Assembly (NCBI GenBank): GCA_043228905.1 | Contig: JBHGNT010000007.1 | Coordinates: forward strand, 22,072,001-22,136,000 | Length of the DNA stretch: 64,000 nucleotides | Direction: 5' to 3' | Source of the DNA: Azolla caroliniana | Lineage: Eukaryota > Polypodiophyta | Part shown: piece by piece, positions 10,450 to 21,649 of the stretch | How the letters are laid out: the number at the start of each line of letters is the position of its first letter | Numbering within the stretch: position 1 is the first letter of the stretch | Notes under the pieces: model-generated | The model's database searches: none | What the model was told of the DNA's origin: nothing | What the model saw: only the letters and a program-made list of their open reading frames with translations | Program-made: the position numbers and the translations under genes

Positions 10450-13023
10450 TTATTCTTCTGGTTGTGGTTGTTGCGGCTGTGCTTGCTGCTGCTGCTGTGG
10501 TTGCGGTTGGGACTGAGACTGCTCCGGCTGCTCTATAGGCGGCTGCTCCGTTTGTTTCTCTGACTCCGGCATCTCCGTTTGACTGCTTCCGGTCCGGTCT
10601 CCTTCCAGTACCGGTTCCTCATCACTGAGGTTGACCGTAACCGGTTCTCGTGCTTTCTCTTCCCGGATCCGGGACCTCTCGTAGCTTTCAAACTGGATCT
10701 GCGCCTCCAGCCTGTCGTCGTCCAGCTGAGCTACAAGTTGCCGGACTTGCTCTAGTTGGTCCTCTGCCAAGGCTTGAAAGTCTTCGGCCAGCTCATCTCT
10801 TATGCCGGTGAAGTCTTCGGAAGTCAGCATATAGCAATCATCTCCCTCCTTCCGCCGGTTCTCTACGTCAGCCCGGAGCAATTGGAGTTCCGCCGCGTTC
10901 GTGGCCCACTTGGTCCACCATTTGCCGGAACTGTTGTCAATCAAGCTCTTGGTCTGGTTCAACCAGGCCCGCATGATATCCTGGATGCGACTTGCTCCCA
11001 TTTGCGCTCTACTTTCCACAACTTGTCATTCCTCCTTCAACTGCTTGATGAGATTAGCCGTATCCTCCGCCTGCTCTCTGTAGCGCGTCAGCTGCCCTTG
11101 ATATGTTGTTTGCAGCCTCTGCAGTACCTCCGTCGCTCTTTCTTTTTCCGCCTGCTGCTGCCTGAGGAGCTCTGTCCGAACCTTCTCCGCCTCTTCCAAC
11201 CGTCTTCTGGTTTCCACTTGTTCCTTAGCGTATGCCGTTGCGGTCCGATCAACTGCTTGCCGGAGCTCATCCGTCCGTTCCTTGTGCTCCGTTTGCAACC
11301 GTTTATACTCCCGGTGTAATTGCTCAAATTCCTCTGTTTTTTGTTTGAGCTTGCCGTTGATCTGGCGATGGTTCCGGTCCTCCCGGTCCTTTAGCTGCCG
11401 GAGTTCCTCTTTCAGGCGCTCTACTTCTGTTTCGGCGTTTCTCCGGAGCCTGTCCTTCTCTTGCAGCATTTTCTCCTTCTCCTCCTTGAGCCGGTCGTAC
11501 GCTTGGTGGCCTTTTCGTAAGCTCTCCTCGGCCAAGCGTAGCTTCTCAGCAGTCTTTTTGAGTTCTGCCTCCGCTGCCGTCTTCAACTCTCTTTCGCGGC
11601 TCCTCAGCGCTTCTTGGGCAGCTAGCTCATCCTTTAAATCCGCAAGCTCTTGGGCTTGTGCCGCATTTCTCTCCGGAACGGCTTCCGTTGCCGGGGTCTG
11701 ATTGCTATGTACAGGTTGATCTGACGCCTTATTCTGTACATTGCCCGGAGTCACCGGTGCTTGGACTTGTGTTGTCAAAGCCAATTGAGCCATTTCCCTT
11801 GTGACCCTGTCCAAGTCTTGTTCAAGGCTCCGGATTCTGGACCGGGCCGTCTCTAGATCTACGGTTGTGACGAGCAACCGTTCTTGGTGCGCTCTCTCCT
11901 GCGCCTCTATGTACTCGACCGCTCCGGCGATTTGCTCGCCTACCCACCGTAGCCACATGCTACTGGTGCCTTGCTGCTGTACTGGTCGGGTCGGCTCGTT
12001 CACTGTGGAATTGTCTGGCCTGAGTGCCTGTATCTGCTGTTCTGGTTCTACTCCTTGGCCGCCGTGTGTGCTGGCTGGGCTCGCCGGTTGTTGAGTTCCG
12101 GTTCTCGCCGTTTCCGGAGCCGTCGATAAGGCCGGTTCCATACGCACCGGTTCCGGTTCCTCCCTCGTGGTTTGCTGGATTCTGGACCGGGCCGTCTCTA
12201 GATCTACGGTTGTGACGAGCAACCGTTCTTGGTGCGCTCTCTCCTCCGCCTCTATGTACTCGACCGCTCCGGCGATTTGCTCGCCTACCCACCGTAGCCA
12301 CATGCTATTGGTGCCTTGCTGCTATACTGGTCGGGTCGGCTCGTTCACTATGGAATTGTCTGGCCTGAGTGCCTGTATCTGCTATTCTGGTTCTACTCCT
12401 TGGCCGCCGTGTGTGCTGGCTGGGCTCGCCGGTTGTTGAGTTCCGGTTCTCGCCGTTTCCGGAGCCGTCGATAAGGCCGGTTCCATACGCACCTATTCCG
12501 GTTCCTCCCTCGTGGTTTGCTCAGGTTGAGTTGGGGGCGTTTCTTCCCTTTGCGGGTCCGACCGCTCCCCCGCTGTCCCAGCGGTCCTACTTCTTGACCG
12601 TCGTTGGAGGTGCTCTTCTGGCTCCTCCGTTTCCTCTTCCTGGGTAACGACATGTTTCTGTGCCGTCACGGGTTCCGGTTCCTTCTGTCCCGGTCGCCGT
12701 ATGGTTATCTTAACGGGTCGGACCGATGACCCCTCCTCCGGTTCTGGGAGCCGTTTCTTCCCTTTCGTCGCCTTCGACGCCAGCAGCTGCTGTCGTTTGG
12801 ACGCCGGCTTTGAGGTGCTTCCTTCCGATAATCTTGGCCGCTTCTTTGGCTGAACGGTCTCGATCGGCGGCACGAGCAATGTTATCCACTGAGCTACGGC
12901 ATGCCACAGCTTCCGGCCCTCCTTGCCGTCCTTTCCTCGTACCATGTCGATTGCCGTGCACAAACCGTCTGCAATCAACACCGGCCAGTCCACCTTGATC
13001 CCTTCATAGGTGGCTATGATCAT
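10450..13023 (-). pseudogene. Element B accessory frame, part 2 (coiled coil, Gln-rich tail)
   Basis: Long frame after integrase, in the same sense as pol, broken by TAG at 12493-12495 and 12322-12324 and TGA at 11026-11028. The N-terminal part (YEGIKVDWPVLIADGL) continues the globular domain of part 1. Then come a Pro/Arg-rich linker, a charged heptad-rich coiled coil (about 11030-11700), and a C-terminal segment ending in a Gln/Pro run. I see no signal peptide or membrane span, so it is not an obvious envelope protein. Element C carries the homologue, so this belongs to the lineage. Function unknown. The globular part loosely recalls domains called putative plant transposon protein, which is a weak guess. 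It overlaps part 1 by ATGA. Confidence 0.65.
11829..12518 (-). repeat. 345-bp in-frame tandem duplication in the element B accessory frame
   Basis: Copy 1 is about 11829-12173 and copy 2 about 12174-12518, with a 345-bp period (115 codons). They encode the WLRWVGEQIAGAVEYIEA segment twice. The copies are nearly identical. One difference turns a CAG codon (11977-11979) into TAG (12322-12324). Confidence 0.85.
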
Positions 13024-13691
13024 CCTGCCCGATTTTTTGGCATGACAGGGGGTCGGGGGTACACGTGGCCGTACTCATGGAGCACTCGAGCTATCTCCCT
13101 CAATAGCGGATCTTCGCCGCCCTGCGTTCGATAGCCTTTGCCGGCTACAGAGTACTCACCGAAATATCGGATGAGTTGCTCCAAGGTTGGGTTATCAATC
13201 TGAAAAATACCTCCCTCCGGAAGGCCTGTTAGCGCACGGATCGCTTCCTCTGTGATGACTTCCGTGTCGAGCTCCTTGATGACCCGGTCGGCTTCTCTGT
13301 GCGGTGGTGCCTCCATGATGGTCAGGAACCCATCCAGTCTGTGTTGCCTGAGCCATTTCCTGGCTGCTTCCAACAGCGTTTGTGGTTCCATGTCTGCTTC
13401 GAGGTCGAGGAAGGATGGCGAGGTAGAGTGGTGATGAGAGTGAGAGCGAGAGAGAGAGCGTTCCGAACGTGGGGGTTCTCTGCGTGCAGGTTCGCGTTTG
13501 CTAAGCTTCCACTGCCTTGGTGCTTCTGTGCTTCTTGGCTCGCGAAATGAAAAGGTCTCCATGCGTTCTGCTTCTTCTTTGTGCGTTTTGGCGCCTTTTT
13601 CGAGCATGCACACGTCGTGTACCAATTTAGTATTAAGTAGCGTGGCGGCTCTTAAATGCCCACTTCGTACCTTTTCGCTCCTTGCTTTCAC
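13020..13691 (-). CDS. Element B accessory frame, part 1
   Basis: 223-residue reading frame just after integrase. Residues 1-95 are basic and Ser/Arg-rich (SERSLSRSHSHHHSTS). The conserved part begins at about residue 103 with LLEAARKWLRQHRLDGFL and continues to the end. In element C the same region (RRWLMEKRLDGYIRVAEAPP) continues without interruption into what is here part 2. In B the two halves are in different frames and meet at an ATGA stop-start overlap (13020-13023). This is either a frameshift mutation or termination-reinitiation. I do not recognise a function. The protein has no membrane segment or catalytic motif I can name. Confidence 0.6.
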   Translation of the reverse strand: MKARSEKVRSGHLRAATLLNTKLVHDVCMLEKGAKTHKEEAERMETFSFREPRSTEAPRQWKLSKREPARREPPRSERSLSRSHSHHHSTSPSFLDLEADMEPQTLLEAARKWLRQHRLDGFLTIMEAPPHREADRVIKELDTEVITEEAIRALTGLPEGGIFQIDNPTLEQLIRYFGEYSVAGKGYRTQGGEDPLLREIARVLHEYGHVYPRPPVMPKNRAG

Positions 13692-13716
13692 GTCCGTTCA
13701 TACCTCGATTTTTAAT

Positions 13717-13745
13717 GTTTTTTTTTCTTTTTTTCTTTTTTTTTT
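13717..13745 (-). other. A-rich purine tract between integrase and accessory frame, element B
   Basis: On the minus (sense) strand this is an almost pure A run with scattered G, about 30 bases long. Element C has a similar tract at the same place (34485-34529). It could be a second polypurine primer, an A-rich leader aiding translation of the downstream frame, or a simple repeat. Confidence 0.5.
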
Positions 13746-13843
13746 AAAAATTTTAAATGACGGTATGTGATCTTACACATCCGTAGGTCCCTTCGGCCCA
13801 TTACCGTTTTCCTTACGGGTTGCCGTGTCTTCCTTCGCCTCTG

Positions 13844-15358
13844 CTACGGTTCCCCGTCGTCTTTTTCTTCCATCCGTACCGTTCCCGGTATAGTGCCGGT
13901 GGGCTGCATAAACGGGTTACTTGGCATCGGTCCTTTATAGGGCTTTAGTCTAAATCCGTTGACCCACTTGCCTAGCACTTCACCGGCAAGTGTCCCTAAC
14001 TGATAGGACCCGTTGTATTCCCGTGTCAGCCAATACGGGCCTGTCCATCTAAACCGGAGTTTACCCGGCATCTTGCCCATCCTCGTTTGGAATACTAGCA
14101 CCGGCTTTCCGATTTCGAACATCTTCTCATTACCTTTCCGGTGACGGTCAACGAACGCTTTCCGTCGTCGTTGCTCCAGTTCCATGTGTAGGATGCTGGC
14201 CAGCCGTTGCTCCTCCAGTTCGCATAGTGCTGCTAGCCGCATTTCCTCCGACTCCTTTTCATTCAGCCGTTCCCGTAGTTGGATCCGTAAGCTTGGTACC
14301 TAAAATTCCACCGGCATGACTGCCTCTAAGCCGAACGCTAACCGGAATGGCGTTGTCCGGATACTTGTTTTGTATGCCGTTCGGTACGCCCATAGCGCGC
14401 TATGGAGCTTTGTATCCCAGTCCGTCCGGTTTTCATTGACGATTTTGCGGAGAATGTTCTGCAGCGTTTTGTTGGTGGACTCTGCTAACCCGTTGGCTTG
14501 TGGGTAGTACGGCGTGCTCCGTTTATGGACCACGGCATAGAACGTTGTTAAGCTTTCCACTACCTGGCCGAGGAAGTGCCCTCCTTGGTCGCTGATTAAT
14601 TCAATCGGACATCCATATCGGCACCAAATGTTCTCGTACAGGAATTTCGCTGTGGATGACGCGGTATTGTCTCTCAAGGCCTTAGCCTCCACCCATTTAG
14701 TGCAATAATCTGTTGCCACGATGACATAACGATTACCCGTTCTCATTGCCGGTGGCTTGAACGGTCCGACAAAATCCAACCCCCACTTCTGGAATGGCTC
14801 TAGTGGAAGTACCGGTTGGTGTGGCATCCGTGCTTGCTCCGTAGGCTGGCCCATTCGTTGGCATAGGTCACATTCCTTAGCATACTTGACGGCGTCTTTT
14901 AACGTCGTGGGCCACCATAAGCCGCTCTGCCATACCTTCCTTGCCGTCGCTTCCCCGGCATAGTGTCCTCCGGCAACCCTACAGTGTGCTTCCCGTAAGA
15001 TTACTTGTTTCTCGTCACTACGGACTGCCCGTCTCCATATTCCATCTGCTCCCTTGTGGTAGAGAGTGTCCCGTAACAGACAGAAATTGCGGCTCTGCAC
15101 CGCCAGTCGTTTCCTCTCGTCCCGGTTCATCTCCTCCGGTGGCAGGCCCGTGCTTAGGAACTGGTGCATGTTTGTCAGCCACCTATCTTCTGATGCCACC
15201 GTGTCGTCCGCTGCCGTTTCCGGGGTGATACGGAATAACTCTGCGTCCGGGAATTCATCCGATACTCCGTCTCCTGATTCTCCGGACTCTAACCGGCTCA
15301 GGTAGTCTGCTACGGCATGCTGGATACCGGGCCGGTGAAAAATCTCGAATTCGAACTC
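13844..15358 (-). pseudogene. Element B RNase H end and integrase
   Basis: Continues the pol frame after the TAG at 15359-15361. It contains the RNase H tail (HRPGIQHAVADYLSR), the integrase HHCC zinc region (HCRVAGGHYAGEAT and CDLCQRM), and the core with [19 protein letters not shown] and the glutamate in YYPQANGLAEST. The frame is interrupted by TAG at 14300-14302 after AVMPVEF, then continues with a basic C-terminal domain (KLRFRWTGPYWLTREY) to 13844. No chromodomain is visible. Element C has TAG at the same codon. The integrase would insert the cDNA, and the CGAAT duplication shows the source element was active. Confidence 0.85.
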
Positions 15359-16921
15359 CTACAACAGCAAGGTCCAACGGGCCAACTTACCGGTCAGAGA
15401 CGCCTTGGACACTAAGTACAGGAGCGCCGAGTGATCCACATGAAAGGAGAACTTCCTTCCCAATAGGTAATGACGAAACTTTGTTACACTGTAGATCATG
15501 CCCAGGGCCTCCCGTTCCGTCGTCGAATAGTTCTTCTCCGCTTGGGACAGCTTCCGGCTGGCGTAATATACCGGCCGGTACCATTTAGGCTCCGTAAGTT
15601 GCATTAAGGCGCTGCCGATAGCGATGTCGGAAGCGTCCACGAACACATGAAATTCCTTGCTCCAATCCGGAGGCTGCACGACGGGTGCTTGCGACAAAAG
15701 TACCTTCAGGGCATTGTATGCCTTATCCTCCGTATCCGTCCATAGGAACGGTGTCCGATGTACCGCGGTGTGTAATGGTGTAGCCAAGTCAGCCAAGTGA
15801 CGGAGCATCCGGCTGTGCCACCGGATCTGTCCTAAGAATCGGCTTAGTGCTTTGGCTGTTTTCGGCGCCGGTGCCCCTAGTATCGCGTTTACTTTGTCCG
15901 GGTCGACCGCAATGCCCTCCTTACTTACAATGTGTCCCAGTAAGATTCCACTTGAAACCCCAAAGATGCATTTTGCTGGGTTTAAGCTTAGCCGGTATAA
16001 CCTACACTTTTCAAGGCATAACCGTAGGTGCTGCAAATGGTCTTTTCCCCGGCTATAGACTGCAAAATCATCCAGGAAAACCTGCATGAAGGCAGGAATG
16101 TATTCGCCGAAGATTTCCATGATGATTCGCTGGAAAGTTGCTGGTGCCGTTTTTAGGCCGAACATCATTACTTCGGCCACAAACACCCCCCATTCGGTGA
16201 CGAACACTGTCTTCTCCTGGTCGTCAGGGTGCATCCGGATTTGATTGTATCCGCTGAACCCGTCTAAAAAACTATAAACTTCATGGCCGGCGACGGCATC
16301 CAGTACTCCATCCGTAAACGGAAGAGGGAATGCATCCGTAATTGTGGCTGCATTTAGTTTCCTGTAATCTACACACACGCGGATTTTACCGTTCTTCTTT
16401 GGGACGACGACGATGGGGCTCAGCCACGTCGCTTTCTTTACCGGCCGGATGAAGCCCACTCTTAGGAGTTTGTCGATTTCCTCCTTCACTTTGGCGGCGT
16501 AGTTGGGGTTCATTCGGTAACGTCTTTGCGCCACTGGTTTCGCGTCTTTGCCTAAGTGGATCTGATGCTGATATAATTGAGGGTCCAGCCCTCGCATGTC
16601 TTCGTATGACCATGCGAATACGTCGCGAAACTCCGTGAGAAGTTTGATCATCGCCGCTTTATCTTCCGGCTTCATTTCTTTGGCGATGTGTACCGGCTTT
16701 GATTCGTCCTTGCTTCCTAGGTTCACTTCGTCGAGCTGGGATGTTTTTACCCGTTGGGAAACGGCCATTTCCCATTCCAACGCTTCCTGTGCTTGCCGTA
16801 ATTCCCGAATCGAATCTTTGTCTGGTTCGGCTTCGGTTTCATCCCTCTGCGGCAAGTATGTCGCTACGGCTTCAGCCACGTCAATCTTGAAAAGTGGTAC
16901 GATCTTCGGGTGTTCCTCCAA
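15359..16921 (-). pseudogene. Element B reverse transcriptase and RNase H
   Basis: 520 codons of RT and RNase H. Visible motifs are VVPKKNGKIRVCVDYRKLN, the catalytic box FLDDFAVYSRG, LGHIVSKEGIAVDPDKV, FLGQIRWHSRMLRHLAD and RNase H residues in FHVFVDASDIAIGSAL and NYSTTEREALGMIY. It is separated from the protease by TAG at 16925-16927 and from the rest of pol by TAG at 15359-15361, both in the same frame and both at codons where Gln would fit (element C has Gln at the second). No frameshift is present. The element would make cDNA from its RNA inside gag particles. Confidence 0.9.
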
Positions 16922-16924
16922 GTA

Positions 16925-19642
16925 CTAGGCTTCTTCGTCATCTGCCAACCCTTCAAGCATGTTCACGCATTCCGCATACAGCGGTGTGCATTCCTTACCG
17001 TTGCTCGTCCGTGGTTGTGTCGGTACCCGGACCTTGGCTTTTCCTTGCCGGAAGGTAATCATATTTTTCCGCCAATTTTGCTTGATGTGTGCTGTTTTCA
17101 ACCATGGTCTGCCCAGCAATAGTGGGTACGCGCCTTGCGCCTGTAGCTGCAGCACGACAGCTGAGATGTGAAATGTGTGACCTCCTATGGTGACTTCCAA
17201 TTTCCGTATTAAGCTCGTCGGCCGTACAGAGCTCGTATCCGCCATCCGTAGCCAGAACGGACATGGATCCCATTCATGTATACCCAAGGCATCACACGTT
17301 CGGAGGCTTATTACGTTCACCCCGGAACCTCCATCGATTACTGTGCCGGGAAGTTCGTGCCCTTTGACGATAGCTGTAATCACCGGACTACTAGTGTCCA
17401 CCACCGTCGGTCCCTCCTCCGGATTCGAGAAGAGGACTGGTGCCGGTGGGGCTATACCGTCTGTCATGACCGTTTTTAGTCCTTCCGTAAATCGCGGCAC
17501 GAGCTGCAAGAGTCTTCCTAATGGCAACGTGATCTGACATTCTTGCAGTGCTTGCCATGTCTCGTTTTCTGGGTGGCTACCGCCGGCACTCCCTATGGTA
17601 TTCGCCTTTTGCCGTTCCGCGTCCGCGACGTTCCTTTCATTGGCTTCCTTCACCCATTCTGTCGCCTGTTTTCGTATGGCCTCTTGTGTTTCCCACTCTT
17701 TGGTCATGCCTTTCGACCGTGTGGTCACTTGCTGTAAATCCGCCACTTCCGGAACCACCATATTAACTGCTGGTCGTTTATCGTAGCTCTTTACCGGGCA
17801 CTGGTTACTGTAGTGGCCTTCCTGCTTGCAGTAGTAGCAGTACTCTTTACGGGTATTGCTGGATTCAGCATTGCTTGTAGCTGGAGTCGGTCCCGTAGTG
17901 AGTGGTGCGTTCTGTGCCGGTTGGCTCCTTGGGGTTCCATGTTCCGGGTCCCTAGTGTGCCCACCTTTCTTGAAATTACGTTTCTTATTATTCTTGTTTT
18001 TATTTCGGTAGTCCGATCGTGGTGGATCGTAAAATCGGCCGTAGTCCTCCTGGTGCCTTCGATAACCAGGGGAATGGTCTCTGTCGTATTGCTCGTGTCG
18101 TCTGTTGGACTCCCGATAACGGTCCGATCGCTCATACCGGTCGTAGTTATCATGCCGATCCCCGTACCGGCCATCATTCTCTTGTCTGTCTCCGTACCGG
18201 ACATCCTGTGCCGGTCGGTACCGGTTCATTCTTTGCCAACGATCTTCATCTTCGTCTCGACTGCTTTTTGGTTCGATCCGTCGGACGGGTGGTGCTTGTC
18301 GGTTTAATAGGTTATACTCGCACCGGTCCGTTGTATGACTCTTGGATTGACAAATCACACACTGGGTTCGCATGGTGCACTCCACTGCCGAGTGTCCGGC
18401 ATTCAAGCAGATTGTGCATTGAATTGCCTGCCGGAACCGGAGATCTTCATCTGTGGGTAACGCCCGTTGCAGTGCTCCCAGTGTAAGCCATGAGCTTGAC
18501 TTTTCCATTTCTCTGACCCGGTCAATGACCTGGTCAATGGTGCTTCCTCGAAAGTCGATCACCGTACACACCATGCGTAACGGTTCCCGGAGTGCGTTTA
18601 AAAATATCGTCCGTAATTCCTCCTCCGGGGGTGTACGGGCAAGCTGGCTATGCATTCGTTGGAAACGGATGACGAATTGGGGAATGCTTTCCCCGGCCTC
18701 CTATCGGATCGTATAAAACAGGCCCACCATTGTCGTCTGGTCGACCTCCTTGTGGAAAAAATGCAAGAATTTTGCTTTTAATTCTGCAAAGGTTGTGATG
18801 GTCGTCGGGTCCTGCGTCCGCCGCCATCGTGTCGCTGGTCCTTCCAACGTGACCCCGAATTCCGCTATCTTCGAGCGTTCTTCTTCCTCCGGTGTCATTC
18901 GCTGGGACGTGTGATTTGCTTCCCATGTCTGCTCGAAGGCATGAACATGCGCTTCCGCGTCCGGATCATCGCGATACTTTGAGTATTGGAACGGCATGTC
19001 GTCGTCCAGTATTAGGCCGCGGTTTAGTGGCGTTTGTTGATATCTTTCCGGTTTTCTCTCCGGTTCCACTTCCGTTTGTTTTGCCGGTGCTTTTTCCGGT
19101 TCCTCTTCCGGTTCTTTTTCCGGTTCCTTCACCGGCTCTTCTTCCAGTACCTTTGCCGGCTCTTTCGTTGGTGTCGGTGGCTTTGCTTCTTCCACTTCCG
19201 GTGTTGGTGGGTTGACGGCTTCCGTTTGCGGTTCCGGATAGCCCTGGTCGAGCGGTTCCGGTTCTGGAGTCGGCACGGTATCCGACCCGTCGTCCTCCGG
19301 GCCGCCGGGGGTATCGTTGCTACTCCGGTAGTTCGTATGCACGCTGTATCCCCCTTCGGAATCCGATTCGTAGGCTGAAAAGGCTTCTGCCTCGTTCTCT
19401 CCGCTTGCCAGCGCCTCGAGGAGGCGTTCGGTTTCCCGGAGACTACTTAGACTGCTTCCGTCGTCCTGGTCGCGAGTTTGCTGTAACCGAAGAGATTCCT
19501 CCGCGACTCTCCGGATCTCGTTGGAGAACGAACGATCCGAGCGAATTTCCTGCGCTGCTTGCTGGAAAGTCTCACGCCGTCTTTGCCGTTCGGCGAGGCG
19601 TCGAGCTCGGTCTGTAACCAGGTCGTGCGTTGGTCTCGTCAT
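16925..19642 (-). pseudogene. gag: Element B gag and protease
   Basis: Starts at the ATG at 19642 (MTRPTHDLVTDRARR), about 50 bases inside the 5' LTR. An acidic Pro/Glu-rich region (repeated EEPEKEP-type units) precedes the gag core, which ends FYTIR then TAG at 18701-18703 and resumes in frame with EAGESIPQFVIRFQRMHSQL. Zinc knuckles follow: CTICLNAGHSAVEC, a partial CVICQSKSHTTDRC, and CYYCKQEGHYSNQC, separated by an Arg/Tyr/Asp-rich stretch that should bind RNA. The protease core is VIDGGSGVNVIS, with Gly where Ser or Thr is usual. Apart from the TAG the frame is intact. Confidence 0.85.
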
Positions 19643-19695
19643 CCATTAAGCCGTCGTTCGCTGCGAGAAAGCAGGAATCGTGGTCGCCAAAACTG

Positions 19696-20114
19696 TGTTA
19701 TTCTCTGACCGGACAAGGTCTAACACAAGGTGTCACGGAGACACTTCACCAAAGGGTGATTACGGCATAGGATTAAGATTCAACGATTACACCGACTTAC
19801 GTAGGTTACACGATTAAAGTGCTTTGGTTAATTACACGCGTAAGATATAACAGTAAGTACAGAACGGAAATCAACACAGAAGTATAAACACCATATGCTC
19901 TATTAATTATCCGTTGTGATTACAATGGGGTCCGGGCCTTTAAATAGGTTTCCGGCCCGTAGTACAAAACGGTGCCTATCGCACCTATTCGGGATCCGTC
20001 CGGATCTGGAACGGCATACCGTTTCCAGTCCGTCCGTCCACACTATGCTTCTTTACAACCATACTTAATTAACTCCTTCACTCCGTATTTTGGACTCCTT
20101 GTCGGCCGGTAACA
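19696..20114 (-). repeat. Element B 5' LTR and adjacent primer site
   Basis: 419 bp, TG...CA. Immediately inside, the minus strand reads CAGTTTTGGCGACCACGATT. TTGGCGACCACG is the probable primer site, but I cannot assign the tRNA with confidence. Confidence 0.9.
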
Positions 20115-20844
20115 CGAATGGTTGTCTAGCACATGAATGAATGTCTAAAATCACATAATAATTCGAATGGTTTTCTAACACATGAATGAATGCTATATTG
20201 CGACATAATGTTTCTTTTGTGCGTGGGTGTATAGCTCAGTGCTAGAGCAATCGGCAGCAGTCTGATAGGTCACCGGTTTAACCCCGGCTGCACCGTGAGT
20301 CAAGGAGATGGTGGGTGCCATTTACTGAATAGAGTGAAGATTTCATGTACATGAATCGATGGGGGTGTGCGAAATGACATAATCATTTGACTAGACAATT
20401 CTTCTACATGAATCAATAGAGAGTTCGACGTGACATTTATTTTGAGTACAGGTGTATATCTCAGTGGTAGAGCAATCGGCCATAGTATGATCGGTCCCTG
20501 ATTCAACCCCGGCTGCCCGAAACAACCTAATAATTCGACTGAACTTGTATATGAATCAGTGGAGGTTTGAACCGTAAAGGTTCTTTTGTGTGTGGGTGTA
20601 ATGCTTAGTGCTAGAGCAATCCACGTCAGTCTGATAGGTCACTAGCTCAACCCCGGCTGAGCCCTAATTCTAAGAGGTAAGGTGCATTTCCAAATGAAGT
20701 CTAGATTTCATGTACATGAATCGATGGAAGTGTCCGAAATCACATAATAATTCGACTGGATGTCTAGTAGATGAATGAATGGTGGATTGCGACATAATGT
20801 TTCTTTTGTGCGTGGGTGTATAGCTCAGTTGTAGAGGAATCTCC
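20115..20844 (+). repeat. tRNA-Cys-like array, block 2
   Basis: Continuation of block 1 on the other side of element B. Units start at 20225 (Cys type), about 20451, about 20595 and 20815. The last is cut by element C after GTAGAGGAATC. Spacer sequences match block 1. Confidence 0.85.
20225..20294 (+). tRNA. tRNA-Cys(GCA)-like unit
   Basis: GCTCAGTGCTAGAGC forms the D arm, the loop CAGCAGT has GCA at the anticodon position but A instead of T at position 33, and the T arm pairs. The lost U33 argues against decoding activity. Confidence 0.3.
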
Positions 20845-21283
20845 TGTTACCAATTAGGAACACGGTCTGCGGTCAGTCCTTCAACCTAGACCTCCAAGTG
20901 GTTGTGGAACAACGAATGGGGCGTCTATGCGTAATGCGTAGGGGAATGTTCCTGGTAACCTATCAGTGTATAAGGGAGACGACTACAATTGACTCCTTAG
21001 CAATGGTTACACTTACGTTTTTTACACGCTCTAGTATTCCAGACACACAGTAGATTAGCCGTAGCTATACACAGACTTTCAGAGAAGATAGAATTCTATT
21101 ACAATACGCTTCTTTCCAATTCAAAATTACACACTCTCTCTATTAGAGGTTTTCTGCCCTTTATATACGCAGGGACTATTTAGCCGTTCACGCTTCCTGC
21201 GTGAACTATTACATGCGTTATGATCTTATATTATTTCTTATTCCTATGCTCTTGTCCGTCGGTTACTATTCCGGCGAACAACA
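20845..21283 (-). repeat. Element C 3' LTR
   Basis: 439 bp, TGTTACC...CAACA. A minus-strand TATATAAA lies at about 21170-21177. It is followed by the same hairpin segment as element B (21284-21308). Confidence 0.85.
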
Positions 21284-21330
21284 CCTGGCACGCCTGTGGG
21301 ACAGTGCCTTGGCACGTCGGACCCATCCCG

Positions 21331-21644
21331 TTAATCTTCTTCCAAAATGGCCCATATGTTTGGCTCTACTACGGTGTCTGCATCCGGAGGCGACATAGGA
21401 CCCGTAGGTGCATCATGTTGTGGCTTCCCTGTTTGGTCGGCATGGTTTCTCCCGGTGTCGCAGTCATCGTGTGTGGACGGTCCGGGTTTGGTGGGTTCTT
21501 CTAGGTCTAGCGGATTGGGCTCCGCCGTCATTGTGCTTGCAGTTGGCCGCGACTCTGTCTCGATCGTTACTTCCTCCGTGGTGTCGGCCGTCTTTGTACG
21601 TTCCGGGGAGTGGGCCTGTGATTCCGCCTGGCCCGCACCGTTCT
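21331..21644 (-). pseudogene. Element C accessory frame, C-terminal tail
   Basis: Pro/Thr/Glu-rich coding tail (EPNPLDLEEPTKPGPST) that ends at 21331. Reading past element D through the CCGTG duplication, the frame stays open into sequence at 31997-32030, which supports this being the severed end of the accessory protein whose main body is at 31997-34256. It corresponds in position to the acidic and Gln/Pro-rich tail in B. No known domain. Confidence 0.55.
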
Positions 21645-21649
21645 CCGTG

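Larger units (their letters stand above)
9932..20114 (-). mobile_element. Element B: Ty3 (OTA-type) retrotransposon with a third reading frame
   Basis: Bounded by two 419-bp LTRs that differ at 3 positions, and by a 5-bp target duplication CGAAT at 9927-9931 and 20115-20119. It is inserted in the tRNA-like array. On the minus strand the order is LTR, gag, protease, RT, RNase H, integrase, A-rich tract, large accessory reading frame, conserved hairpin, LTR. The gag-pol frame is open from 19642 to 13844 except for four TAG codons. OTA-type placement rests on RT and integrase motifs and the lack of a chromodomain. Confidence 0.92.

Noticed and set aside
13844-19642. Genome-wide reassignment of TAG to glutamine
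   Set aside because: The intact polyproteins of E and F use no TAG in well over 2900 codons, so TAG is a stop in this genome.
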